Below, piece by piece: positions 17,213-26,325 of a stretch of 64,000 nucleotides of DNA. A program made the position numbers and the translations under genes. Under the pieces are notes generated by a model that worked only from the letters and a program-made list of their open reading frames with translations, was not told the DNA's origin and did no database searches. This DNA is from JAWXBK01 sp040878185 (lineage in GTDB: Bacteria; Pseudomonadota; Alphaproteobacteria; Dongiales; Dongiaceae), in assembly GCA_040878185.1 (NCBI GenBank), contig JBBDMS010000039.1, positions 1-64,000 of the forward strand. The letters run 5' to 3'. Numbering within the stretch: position 1 is the first letter of the stretch; the number at the start of each line of letters is the position of its first letter.

Positions 17213-18670
17213 TCATGTAGCCGCGGCGCCGGTCAGCACCCTGCCCGGCCGCGTTCCTGTATGTGTGCCGTCGCGAAACACGATCTGGCCGTTGACCGCG
17301 ACAAGGTCGACGCCGGCGCAGGGCTGCACCGGCTTCTCGAAGGTCGATTTGTCAAGAATCCGGTCAGGGTCGAACAACACGAGATCGGCGAACGCGCCGG
17401 GCCGCAAATGGCCGCGATCGACGAAGCCGAAGCGGCTCGCGGGCAGGCCGGTCATGCGTCGTACAGCCTCTTCCAGCGTAAACAAGCCGACATCGCGGGC
17501 ATAATGACCGAGGACGCGCGCAAAGGCGCCCCAGAGCCGCGGATGCGGATGGGGATCGTGCTGCAATCCGTCGGAACCGATCATGGTATGCGGATCGGAC
17601 AGGATGCGGCGGACATCCGCTTCATCCATCATGAAATAGATCGCGCTCGCCGGCTGAAGCCGGTCGCTGGCCTCGTCGAGGCTGCAATCCCATTCGGCGG
17701 CAAGCTCGGCGAGATCGCGTCCCGCTGCGGCGGGAACGGCGCCCGACCAGGCGACGATCGTGCGCGTCGCATCGTGAATATAATCCGGGTGCAGGACAGT
17801 CGAGGCCGCGGCGTAGGGATAGGCATCGATCGCGATGTCCTGCTTCAGGCGTGCTTTTTCAAGCAGGGCCAATGTCTCCCGGCTGCGGCCGAAATTCTGC
17901 AGCCCGGCGCATTTATGGTGCGCGACCTGCACCGGCGCATGACAGGATTGGCCGATCACGATCGCTTCCTCGAGCGCCTCGATGACGTCGTTCGCCTCGT
18001 TGCGCAGATGCGTGCAGTAGAAGGCGCGGTGGGCCGCCAGCACCTCGCCGATCGCTTCGATCTCGGCCGTGGGTGCCGCGCGTGCGGCATCGTCGGCCAT
18101 GCAGGTGCTGAGCCCCATGGCACCGGCTTCGAGTGCGCGTCCGAGCTCGGCCCGCATCGCCGCGATCTCACGCTCGTTGGCGGGGCGGTCCAGCGATTCC
18201 ATGGTCGATGCGCGCAGGGTGGAATGGCCGACCAGACAGGCCGCATTAACCGCCGCCGGGTCATTTTTCAGCGCCCGGATATAGTCGCCGAAATCGGCAA
18301 ACCAGTGATCGTCGCCCTCGCCGAACACGCCGAACTCGGCAAGATTGGGTGGCTTCCCGCGCAGCGGCGCGACGCTGAGGCCGCAATTGCCGACGACGAC
18401 AGTCGTCACGCCCTGGCTGACCTTCGGCTTCATCAACGGCGCCGAGAGCAGCGCGCGGTCGTCGTGGGTGTGGGAATCGATGAAACCCGGCGCCAGCACG
18501 CGACCGCGACCGTCGATTTCGAGAGAAGCTTGCCAGCCGCGCAGATCGCCCATGGCCGCAATGCGCTCATCGACCACAGCGAGATCGCCCGACTGCGACG
18601 GGCCGCCCGACCCATCAATCAGGCGCGCGCCGCGCACGACGATGTCGGCACGCATCGCTGCTGTCGTCAT
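17213..18670 (-). CDS. N-acyl-D-amino-acid deacylase (D-aminoacylase) family amidohydrolase
   Basis: A 485-residue amidohydrolase of the D-aminoacylase branch, which removes the acyl group from N-acyl-D-amino acids using zinc. Visible family motifs are GFIDSHTHDD (first metal His pair), VVVGNCG with the bridging Cys, VGHSTLR, THLRNE, AHHKCAG and MIGSDG (late Asp). The C-terminal PGAFADLVLFD region is the composite beta-sandwich. ATG at 18670 is chosen (GAAG-type ribosome-binding site; the frame's first codon at 18712 is TTG). It lies 157 bp upstream of the peptide-type binding-protein gene on the same strand, so catabolism of the imported compound is likely. Other members hydrolyse dihydropyrimidine- or hydantoin-like rings. 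Confidence 0.87.
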   Translation of the reverse strand: MTTAAMRADIVVRGARLIDGSGGPSQSGDLAVVDERIAAMGDLRGWQASLEIDGRGRVLAPGFIDSHTHDDRALLSAPLMKPKVSQGVTTVVVGNCGLSVAPLRGKPPNLAEFGVFGEGDDHWFADFGDYIRALKNDPAAVNAACLVGHSTLRASTMESLDRPANEREIAAMRAELGRALEAGAMGLSTCMADDAARAAPTAEIEAIGEVLAAHRAFYCTHLRNEANDVIEALEEAIVIGQSCHAPVQVAHHKCAGLQNFGRSRETLALLEKARLKQDIAIDAYPYAAASTVLHPDYIHDATRTIVAWSGAVPAAAGRDLAELAAEWDCSLDEASDRLQPASAIYFMMDEADVRRILSDPHTMIGSDGLQHDPHPHPRLWGAFARVLGHYARDVGLFTLEEAVRRMTGLPASRFGFVDRGHLRPGAFADLVLFDPDRILDKSTFEKPVQPCAGVDLVAVNGQIVFRDGTHTGTRPGRVLTGAAAT

Positions 18671-18845
18671 CTGTTGCTTCGTCTCCGGATCGGAGCCAAC
18701 CTTGCTCGCCAATGATTATGCGCAATCCGCGGCGGGCCGCAATATACCTGCAAGGAGCGCGCAATGCCGAACAGCAGAGTCGCGCCGACAAAGACTTCGT
18801 CTAATAGTCGCGACAGCGATGAAACGGCCCATGGGAGAGAAAGCG

Positions 18846-20333
18846 ATGAATGCAACCGCGACTGGCGCCAGCGTATCCACGACGAAGATTCGCGGCGGAT
18901 GGATCGTTGCCTATGACGGGAAAGAACATCGCATCCTGAAAGACGGCGTCGTCGTCTATCGGGGCGACAGCATCGTTCATGTCGGCAAGAGTTACGACGG
19001 GCCGGTCGATGCCGAGATCGATGCGTCGCGGGATTTGGTTATGCCGGGCCTGATCAACACGCACGCCCATGCCGGCGCGATGGCAGGCGACCGCATGATC
19101 CTGGATGAGGGGCGCTGGGACGTGTTCCGCTCCGGCTTTATGAATTACGTCCCGACGCGCGGACGCGGCGGCGCCACGATGACCCAATTCAGCGATATGA
19201 AGGCCAATACCCGCTTCAGCCTGGCCTCGATGCTGCGCTACGGCTCGACGACGGTGGTCGAGCTTGGTGGCGAATTCGGCGACAATCCGGGCCTCATGGT
19301 CGACCTCGCCGGCGAGCTCGGCGTACGCTTCTATTCCTCGCCCGGCTTCTTCGGCGCCAGTCATCATTTCGATGCCGACGGTCACTATCATACCGAATGG
19401 GATGAAAAAGCCGGACTCGACGGCATCGAGCGCGCGGTTCGCTTCATCGAGGAGAATGACGGCAGGAACGGCGGCCTCTTCAAAGGCATTCTGGTGCCGT
19501 TCGAGTTCTGGACGTCGACGCCGGCGATGCTGAAACGGACGAAAGAAGCGGCTCGGCAACTTGGCTGCGGTATCACCACCCACCTTGCTGAAACGCTGAT
19601 GGAATTCCACCAGACCGTGCGCGAGACGGGCAAAACCCCAATCCGGTATCTTTACGACATGGGTTTCCTGGGGCCGGAGGTAATCCTCGGCCACTGCATC
19701 TATATCGGCGGCCACAGCACCACCGGCTATGCCCTTGACGACGATCTGAAAATTCTGGGCGACAGCGGCGCCAGCGTCGCCCATTCGCCGAGCGTTTTCG
19801 CCCGTCGCGGCGTTACAATGGAATCATTCCAACGTTATTTGAATAACGGCGTCAACATGACGATCGGCACCGATTCCTATCCGCAGGACATCGTCGCCGA
19901 GCTGAAACTCGTGTCGATGTTCAGCAAAGTGGTGGACCGGCGTTTCGAAACGGCAAAGACCCGCGATGTGTTCAACGCGGCAACGCTGGGCGGCGCCAAG
20001 GCGTTGCAGCGCGACGATCTCGGACGCCTCGCCGCGGGTGCCAAGGCGGATATCGTCATCGCCAATATGCAGCGCCTGCGCATCGGCCCGTTCCTCGATC
20101 CGATCAAGGCGTTCGTCCATTGCGGCGATGGCGACCTTGTCGACACGGTGATCGTCAATGGCAAGACCGTGGTCGATGGCGGGCGTGTCGTTGCCTGGGA
20201 CGAGGCCAAACTGCTCGCCGATATTCGCGCGGCGAGCGACGAGGCCTGGCGCCACTTCCCCGACTATCACTATCGGGGCGCGCCGATCGACGAGATCTAT
20301 CCGGTATCGTACGGCCCCTGGCAGGGCCGCTGA
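18846..20333 (+). CDS. Amidohydrolase, ATZ/TRZ-cytosine deaminase-like
   Basis: A 495-residue metal-dependent hydrolase of the chlorohydrolase/deaminase branch. Metal ligands are visible in PGLINTHAHAGAMAGD (HxH), THLAETLMEFHQ, HCIYIGGHS and IGTDSYPQD (late Asp). Enzymes of this branch deaminate or dechlorinate nitrogen heterocycles or guanine-like compounds. ATG at 18846 has a GGGAG ribosome-binding site 8 bases upstream; the frame is open upstream but that part overlaps the divergent gene's promoter. It is followed 40 bp later by a cytosine-deaminase-like gene. Substrate unknown. Confidence 0.86.
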   Translation: MNATATGASVSTTKIRGGWIVAYDGKEHRILKDGVVVYRGDSIVHVGKSYDGPVDAEIDASRDLVMPGLINTHAHAGAMAGDRMILDEGRWDVFRSGFMNYVPTRGRGGATMTQFSDMKANTRFSLASMLRYGSTTVVELGGEFGDNPGLMVDLAGELGVRFYSSPGFFGASHHFDADGHYHTEWDEKAGLDGIERAVRFIEENDGRNGGLFKGILVPFEFWTSTPAMLKRTKEAARQLGCGITTHLAETLMEFHQTVRETGKTPIRYLYDMGFLGPEVILGHCIYIGGHSTTGYALDDDLKILGDSGASVAHSPSVFARRGVTMESFQRYLNNGVNMTIGTDSYPQDIVAELKLVSMFSKVVDRRFETAKTRDVFNAATLGGAKALQRDDLGRLAAGAKADIVIANMQRLRIGPFLDPIKAFVHCGDGDLVDTVIVNGKTVVDGGRVVAWDEAKLLADIRAASDEAWRHFPDYHYRGAPIDEIYPVSYGPWQGR

Positions 20334-20373
20334 ACCGGCACGTCAACAACATCGACAATAGAGGGTAAAGCCT

Positions 20374-20835
20374 ATGCCGAAGGGAATTGCGACCGACACC
20401 GATTGGGCGATGATGAAGGCGGCGCTCGTCGAGGCGCGCAAGGGTTACGACGAAGGCGGCGTGCCCGTCGGATCGGTCGTTTCCGAGCGTGACAAGCTGC
20501 TCGCATCGGGGCGCAACAGGCGCGTACAGGACGGCGATCCGATCGCCCATGGCGAGATGGATTGCCTGCGGCGGCTCGGGCGGCGCAAGAACTACAAGGG
20601 GCTCACGCTCTATACGACATTGAGCCCGTGCATGATGTGTGCCGGCGCGATCGTCCAGTTCTCCGTGCCGCGTCTGGTGATCGGCGAGGCACAGAATTTC
20701 CCGGGCAGTATCGACTTCCTCGAGCAAGCCGGCGTCGAGGTCATCGTGCTCGACGATCCCGAGTGCATCGCGCTGGCCGAGCGGTTCATCCTCGAGCGGC
20801 CGGATCTCTGGAAGGAAGATATCGTCGAAGACTGA
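20374..20835 (+). CDS. Cytosine-deaminase-like nucleoside/base deaminase
   Basis: A 153-residue zinc-dependent deaminase of the cytidine-deaminase fold. The catalytic HGEMDC (His and Glu) is near residue 60 and the zinc-binding PCMMCAG near residue 88. Length and the ASGRNRRVQDGDPIAHGEMDCLR segment resemble yeast-type cytosine deaminase (about 158 residues) more than tRNA adenosine deaminase TadA. GAGGGT precedes the ATG at 20374. It is co-transcribed with the amidohydrolase; together they suggest degradation of a pyrimidine- or purine-like ring. Confidence 0.87.
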   Translation: MPKGIATDTDWAMMKAALVEARKGYDEGGVPVGSVVSERDKLLASGRNRRVQDGDPIAHGEMDCLRRLGRRKNYKGLTLYTTLSPCMMCAGAIVQFSVPRLVIGEAQNFPGSIDFLEQAGVEVIVLDDPECIALAERFILERPDLWKEDIVED

Positions 20836-21653
20836 AGCAGCGACGGTTGCCGCCCCTGATTGTCGTTAACGGCGGCGAAAAAGCAGTGCACTGCATTTTG
20901 CGTTCCAGAAGCGCGGCAATGCCGAGAAGGATCCCCCGCGCCGATGCATACTGCGTCACCGCGATTCTGCTTATTGCGTGCATTCGCTGCCACCAACATG
21001 ACACAAACGGCACCATTGCCGTCGCGCTGTCGCGTTGCAAATTAACAACTTGTAGAACGTGTGGCCGCGTACACCGGACACGTCCTGCGAATTGATGTCT
21101 GTAAGATTTTCGATCCGGCAATCGGCGGCGCGATGTCATCCCGATTGCAAATGGAACCGGCCTCTCGCGACATCGCCGAACGTTCCTTCTGCAAACTATC
21201 AGCGCAGCGACGGCGCAAACGCGTCGCGTGGAATGGCGAGACTCGCGACCCGGATTCTCATGCGACTCGTGTTTTATGCGCCACGATTCTTTGCAGCCGA
21301 ATCGATTTTTTCAACGGATTGAGCATAAGGGAATAAATGACGGCCACCTGAACGGAACAACCGGGGTTTTCGATGCATTTGCCGGAGTACCTCAACGCGC
21401 GGGATTTCGCCTATGCATTGAATCCTGATTTCTTTCTTGCATAGGCGATCGCCCGACCAGTTCAGACCCCGACCAGTTCAGACGAGGGGACGCCTGTGAT
21501 GCAAATCAGTCTCGTCCGACGCATAGCGATCTCAGAGACCGGCGCCTTCTGCACCTTGACGGCTCCTGAAAAGTGGCCCGAGGGCATCGCTTTCCTAAAA
21601 CCGGCATCTGAATGCTCCGCACCGTCCGGCGGGAGTCGAGATGGCGGTGATCG
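20836..21653. other. 818-bp region without a convincing gene; inverted repeat and short tandem duplication
   Basis: No frame here has a convincing protein. Two structures stand out. An 11-bp perfect inverted repeat TCGCCTATGCA / TGCATAGGCGA lies at 21407-21417 and 21438-21448, with a 20-base AT-rich spacer. Immediately after it, CCCGACCAGTTCAGAC occurs twice in tandem (21452-21467 and 21468-21483). The region lies before the exopolysaccharide operon and probably holds its promoter and operators. Nothing else was recognised. Confidence 0.7.
21407..21448. promoter_or_regulatory. 11-bp inverted repeat, candidate operator
   Basis: Perfect arms of 11 bases (TCGCCTATGCA and its complement) separated by 20 bases, about 200 bp before the Alg8-like gene. 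Arm length and spacing suit a dimeric regulator binding two sites, or a stem-loop in a long leader. No terminator-like T-run follows. The regulator is not identified. Confidence 0.4.
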
Positions 21654-23414
21654 ATGACGCCGCTCCTGTCGACATCCATCGCTGGGAATCGGGATGCACG
21701 CCGTCCGGCATCAACGAGAAGCGACGACAGACGATATCGGCCTCGTGTTGCGAGCCGCGGCGCGAGAGTTCTCGTCGGCCTTTTTCTTGTCTACTGCGCG
21801 GTAATGCTGATCATCCTGATTCCGGCCGACGTCTTTTCCCCGGCGAGCAAGACCTTTTTTGTCAGCATCGCGCTGATCGGTATCTGGCGATATTCCTGGT
21901 GGTCCGTGCAGGCGATTCGCGCCTTCATTTATACGCGCATCCGGTTTCCACAGTACCGGCAGATCGCCGAACGTGAACCAGCGGAAACGATCGATTGCGT
22001 ATTTGCGCTGGTTACCTCCTACAAGATTCATCCTGACATCTCCTGGGCAGTCTACGAGGCACTGCTGCGGGAGGTCGTGGAATATGGCCGCCCGGCCGTG
22101 ATTGTTGCATCGGTGACCGATCGCGCGGATGTCAAGCTTCTGCATCGTCTGGCCGTTCATCTGAATTTGCCGGAGCGCGTGGAACTGGTCGTGATGTTTC
22201 AGGACGGAACGGGAAAGCGCCCCGCCATGGCCGAGGCCTTGCGCGCGATCAGCCGCAGAATGCCAAGCAGAAACTCGGTCTGCATTCTCATGGACGGCGA
22301 TTGCCGGCTCACCCCCGGCACGCTCAGGAAAACACTTCCGTTCTTTCGAATGATGCCCGATGTCGGGGCGGTCACTGTCGATAATCGCGGCATTACGACC
22401 GGCGGGAACTGGGCGCGCGAGTGGTATGACCTTCGCTTCGCCCAGCGGCACCTGGTGATGAGTTCCCTCGCTTTGTCGCGGCGGCTGCTCGTTTTGACCG
22501 GTCGGTTCAGCGTATTTCGCGCGCAGCTGACGACCCACCCCACGTTCATCGCGCAACTCGAATGCGACGAAGTCGAGCATTGGCGATTTGGGCGGTTCCG
22601 CTTTCTCAGCGGCGACGACAAATCGACCTGGTACTGGCTGCTGAAGCACGGGTGGCGGATGCTTTATGTTCCGGATGCCCGTGTCGACAGCTTTGAACAG
22701 CTGCCCCGGCCGGCGTTTGTTGCCGGAACGACGGCACTGATGAAGCGGTGGTTCGGCAATATGCTGCGAGCGAACGGCCGGGCCCTCCGCCTGGGACCGG
22801 GCCGGGTTGGCGGGTTCATGTGGTGGGCCCTTCTCGATCAGCGCATCTCGATGTGGACTTCGCTGGTCGGGCCGGTTGCAGCGATCATGCTCGCCATCAC
22901 GTATCGGTCGACATTCCTGCTGGCCTACGCATTGTGGATTCTGACGACACGAACAATCCTGGCCGGTGGCCTCGCCATTGTTTCCGGCCGATTCTCGCCC
23001 TACTGGCCGCCGCTATTGTTCTTCAATCAACTCGTTGGCGCGTTGATCAAGATCTACGTCTCGTTCCGGCTGAACCAGCAATCCTGGATCCGTCAGAACA
23101 TTTCGACCGGCAGCACCGGCAACCGGTTTCGCGACGCGGCTCAGCGAATCGGCAATGTTTCGCTGCATGCGACGGCGATGGGCTGCTTCCTGATTGCGAT
23201 GGCATTTTATACCGGTGTTCTGACGCTGCCCGACCGCATGGTCTTCCAGAGTGCGTGGAACGGCGGCGACAACGGCGCGGGCAACGATCGCGCCCAGCTT
23301 CCGGTGATGCCATATGGCGCAATTGTGCAGACCCTGCCAGGCGATACACAGCTGCAACCGTCATCGCTGCCGGCCGACGGGCTTGGTCGTCTCGATCGAG
23401 ATCCGATTCTGTAA
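21654..23414 (+). CDS. Polysaccharide synthase, Alg8-like family 2 glycosyltransferase
   Basis: A 586-residue membrane glycosyltransferase resembling Alg8, the alginate polymerase. Two membrane segments (about residues 38-57 and 68-92) precede the GT-A core with DGD at 214-216, the acceptor-side SGDDKS at 319-324, and KRWFGNMLRANGRAL at 364-378 (the R-W motif of processive synthases). Further membrane segments follow (about 400-470 and 505-525). Alg8 of Pseudomonas is about 494 residues; this protein has an extra basic N-terminus and a longer tail. It should polymerise a nucleotide-activated sugar and export it across the inner membrane with the Alg44-like partner. The donor is inferred to be UDP-glucuronate from the dehydrogenase encoded two genes later. 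Confidence 0.82.
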   Translation: MTPLLSTSIAGNRDARRPASTRSDDRRYRPRVASRGARVLVGLFLVYCAVMLIILIPADVFSPASKTFFVSIALIGIWRYSWWSVQAIRAFIYTRIRFPQYRQIAEREPAETIDCVFALVTSYKIHPDISWAVYEALLREVVEYGRPAVIVASVTDRADVKLLHRLAVHLNLPERVELVVMFQDGTGKRPAMAEALRAISRRMPSRNSVCILMDGDCRLTPGTLRKTLPFFRMMPDVGAVTVDNRGITTGGNWAREWYDLRFAQRHLVMSSLALSRRLLVLTGRFSVFRAQLTTHPTFIAQLECDEVEHWRFGRFRFLSGDDKSTWYWLLKHGWRMLYVPDARVDSFEQLPRPAFVAGTTALMKRWFGNMLRANGRALRLGPGRVGGFMWWALLDQRISMWTSLVGPVAAIMLAITYRSTFLLAYALWILTTRTILAGGLAIVSGRFSPYWPPLLFFNQLVGALIKIYVSFRLNQQSWIRQNISTGSTGNRFRDAAQRIGNVSLHATAMGCFLIAMAFYTGVLTLPDRMVFQSAWNGGDNGAGNDRAQLPVMPYGAIVQTLPGDTQLQPSSLPADGLGRLDRDPIL

Positions 23415-24908
23415 ATGAGGATGAATGACATGCCCAAGAAGGACGCAGGCAACAAGCTGGGTTGGACGGATCGCATTCGCTTCGAACGGCGAAGCAACAA
23501 GGCACATGTGCGCGTCGGACTGCCTTTTTCGGCGATCGTTGCCGGTAACCAGCATCCCGGTATCGAGATTTCGACCGGCGATTTCGTCGTTGCACGGCCG
23601 GTCGATGCCAGCGGCGACGAGACCGTGGAAGCCCTACTCACCTTCGAGTTTCAGGGGTTTCGGGCGTCGATCCCCCTGAAGGCGCAGATCAGGCGCACCG
23701 ACGATGCTCTCAATCGAACCGAGTTGCGCATCGTGGCGATCGGCGATCATGAGTATCGGCTCCTGCGTAACCTGATCTCGTCCTATCTGTCCGGGACGCT
23801 GCTGTCGTTCGACGACCTCGTAGCGCCGGCGACCGATCAGGAAACACCGAGCGGACCTATGGCGCCCAATCTGGATCGACGGTCCGGCTGGCTCGGCCGC
23901 ACCGCCCGTTATGGGACGGTCCTGGGGGTTGCGGGCGTGCTGCTCGCGATTGCCGCACTGAGCGCGTACGACAGATTCTATGTTCTCGAGGCGCCATTTG
24001 CCGCGACGACCGCTCCCCGCATCGACATTCGGGCTCCGGGCGAAGGGCTTTATGAAGATTTCGGGATCCTGGCGGGCGAGAACGTCACGCGCGATACCCC
24101 CATCGGAACCATCGAGGACGCGGCTCTCAGTGCCGATCTGGCACTCGCCAAGGCAACGCTCGCGTACCAGGAAGAGCTCCGGATTCGCCTGGATGAGGCC
24201 CTGCAGAGCGAAGACCTGGGCGCGATGGATGCGCTGACCGCGAGCCTCGGCGGCGGCGAAGGAGACAATGTTGCGTTGTTGCTCACGGCAGAGAGCCGCA
24301 TCGAGGAACTCGATTCGCTGAATGATGTTCAGCGTGCGCGCATCGATGCGCTGGAGTACCGAATCAGCAGCAACAGCATTTACAGTCCGTGCAACTGCGC
24401 GGTCCACTGGGCTCGTGGCGGGAGCCTGACCTGGGTGCGAGCCGGCGAAAAGCTGTTTGAGCTCGTTTCGACGGATGTCGACGAGGTCATGGTCGAAGCA
24501 CAGATTCCCATGGACTTCATACCGCGCCTCGAGCGCCTTCAATCGGCACGCATCGAGTTTCCCGATGGCACGACGATCGGCGGTCAGATCATCGAGGTGA
24601 ATCTCGAAGGTACGCATCGGCCAAGGGCCGGCTTCCCGGAATGGGTCCGGCAGGACTTGAGTAAAGCAACCATTCTGATCGACCCGGACGAACGGCTGAA
24701 CACAGTCGATATCGGAACACCTGTCAAAGTCAGCTTCTCGACGGCGCTTCCGGAACTCAATCCGGTTGTCCGAAACATCGAGCAAATCGCGAATGCGGGT
24801 TACGCGGCAGTCACCGAAACCTTCAGGCAGGTCATCGACGCACGGCAGGACACCGCGCCCGCGACGATCGCGCCCTCGGCGCAGGAGACGGACATAAGCG
24901 ACCAGTAG
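23415..24908 (+). CDS. Alg44-like polysaccharide co-polymerase (PilZ plus HlyD-type arm)
   Basis: A 497-residue protein with the layout of Alg44: N-terminal PilZ-like domain (about 20-125), one membrane segment (about 160-180), then a periplasmic membrane-fusion/HlyD-like region with a coiled-coil hairpin (about 245-310) and beta domain (about 315-440). Alg44 binds cyclic di-GMP through RxxxR and D/NxSxxG. Here the first site reads KAHVR (29-33) and the second EISTGD (51-56), so both look degenerate and c-di-GMP control is doubtful. ATG at 23415 directly follows the synthase stop; ATG at 23430 has a better GAGG spacing and may be the true start. It is co-transcribed with the synthase. Confidence 0.8.
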   Translation: MRMNDMPKKDAGNKLGWTDRIRFERRSNKAHVRVGLPFSAIVAGNQHPGIEISTGDFVVARPVDASGDETVEALLTFEFQGFRASIPLKAQIRRTDDALNRTELRIVAIGDHEYRLLRNLISSYLSGTLLSFDDLVAPATDQETPSGPMAPNLDRRSGWLGRTARYGTVLGVAGVLLAIAALSAYDRFYVLEAPFAATTAPRIDIRAPGEGLYEDFGILAGENVTRDTPIGTIEDAALSADLALAKATLAYQEELRIRLDEALQSEDLGAMDALTASLGGGEGDNVALLLTAESRIEELDSLNDVQRARIDALEYRISSNSIYSPCNCAVHWARGGSLTWVRAGEKLFELVSTDVDEVMVEAQIPMDFIPRLERLQSARIEFPDGTTIGGQIIEVNLEGTHRPRAGFPEWVRQDLSKATILIDPDERLNTVDIGTPVKVSFSTALPELNPVVRNIEQIANAGYAAVTETFRQVIDARQDTAPATIAPSAQETDISDQ

Positions 24909-24937
24909 CGAAAACCCGCGCAGAGAAGGAGTTACGG

Positions 24938-26311
24938 ATGCGTATCGCAATTGTCGGGACAGGTTATGTCGGACTGGTTTCGAGCGCCTGCTTTTCGGAG
25001 CTGGGAATCGAAACCGTCGGAATCGACAAGGACTCTGCCAAGTTGCGCTCGATCGGCGAGGGGAAAATGCCGATCTACGAGGAAGGGCTCGAGGAACTCG
25101 TACTGCGGAACGTTGCGCGCGGACGGCTTCGCTTTACCGACGGCCTTCCGGCAGCAGTGTCGCGCGCCGATGTCATATTCATCGCGGTCGGTACACCCGC
25201 CCGGGATAGCGACGGCCGGGCGGATTTGTCCGCGGTATTTGCAGTTGCACGTGCGATCGCGCCGCATCTGACCGGCTACACGGTCATTGCGACCAAATCG
25301 ACGGTGCCGGTAGGGACCGGCCGTGCGGTCGAGCGGGAAATGCGCGAATTGAGCCCGGACGGCGACTTCGACGTTGCCTCCAATCCCGAGTTCCTGCGCG
25401 AAGGCGCCGCCATTGCGGACTTCATGAATCCCGATCGCATTCTTCTCGGGACCAATTCGAAACGGGCGATGCGAGCACTGGCAGCGGTCTACCGGCCGAT
25501 GAGGGAACGGGGCATTCCCATTATCGAGACCGATCGCGAAACGGCAGAAATCAGTAAATATGCCGCCAACAGTTTCCTCGCCACCAAGATCGCATTCATC
25601 AACGAAGTGGCCGACTTGTGCGAACGCGTCGGCGGCAATGTCGCCCAGGTTGCCGAGGCGATCGGACTCGACCGGCGAATCGGTTCCTCATACCTGCAGG
25701 CGGGGCCGGGTTTCGGCGGCTCCTGCTTTCCCAAGGATACGCGCGCCTTTGTCGCGACAGCCGACGAATATGGCATCGAACAGAACGTGGTCTCGATGGC
25801 TATCGTCGCGAACGATCGCCGCAAGCAGCGCATGGCCAATCGGATCGTCGAGGCGAACGGTGGCAACGTTCGCGGCAAGACCATTGCGATTCTGGGTCTG
25901 ACCTTCAAGGCCAACACCGACGACATGCGTGACGCCGCGAGCCTTGTGATCGTTCCGGCCCTGCAGGCGTTCGGAGCACACATCCGGTCGTACGACCCGG
26001 CGGCAAACGGGCAGGCGGTGGTTCTGCTGCCCGGCATCGAATGCTGCGAGAGCGCCTACGACGCCGCGCATGACGCCGACAGCGCCGTCATCCTGACGGA
26101 GTGGCCGGAATTCGGCCGTCTCGATCTCGTCCGGCTGTATCAGCGCATGAAAGGGAGAGCGCTGATCGATCTGCGCAATATGTACGATCCGGAAGCCGTT
26201 CAACGCGCCGGGTTCGACTATATCAGCATCGGGCGGAAGCCGGCCTTTGCCGACAGCCCGGCGGAAGGAAGCCGGGGTGGTAATACCGAACGTCGGGCCG
26301 GTTCTGCGTAA
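24938..26311 (+). CDS. ugd: UDP-glucose 6-dehydrogenase
   Basis: A 457-residue UDP-glucose/GDP-mannose dehydrogenase family member that makes a uronate precursor by two successive NAD-dependent oxidations. The Rossmann GTGYVG is at 7-12, SKYAANSF with Lys207 and Asn211, and the catalytic Cys263 in GPGFGGSCFPKDTRAF. This last motif and IGLDRRIGSSYLQ match UDP-glucose dehydrogenases; GDP-mannose dehydrogenase AlgD has a PGFAFGGSCLPKDVRAL-type sequence instead. An AAGGAG ribosome-binding site precedes the ATG. In an Alg8/Alg44 operon one would expect AlgD, so the precursor is probably UDP-glucuronate. Confidence 0.92.
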   Translation: MRIAIVGTGYVGLVSSACFSELGIETVGIDKDSAKLRSIGEGKMPIYEEGLEELVLRNVARGRLRFTDGLPAAVSRADVIFIAVGTPARDSDGRADLSAVFAVARAIAPHLTGYTVIATKSTVPVGTGRAVEREMRELSPDGDFDVASNPEFLREGAAIADFMNPDRILLGTNSKRAMRALAAVYRPMRERGIPIIETDRETAEISKYAANSFLATKIAFINEVADLCERVGGNVAQVAEAIGLDRRIGSSYLQAGPGFGGSCFPKDTRAFVATADEYGIEQNVVSMAIVANDRRKQRMANRIVEANGGNVRGKTIAILGLTFKANTDDMRDAASLVIVPALQAFGAHIRSYDPAANGQAVVLLPGIECCESAYDAAHDADSAVILTEWPEFGRLDLVRLYQRMKGRALIDLRNMYDPEAVQRAGFDYISIGRKPAFADSPAEGSRGGNTERRAGSA

Positions 26312-26325
26312 CGAGGAGCGAAGCC

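Noticed and set aside
20860..21336. Small frames in the 818-bp gap
   Set aside because: Arg/Ser-rich, no ribosome-binding sites, no family features.
21541..21620. Sigma-54 promoter in the gap before the polysaccharide operon
   Set aside because: TGGCCCG is present but the matching TTGC element at the right spacing is not.
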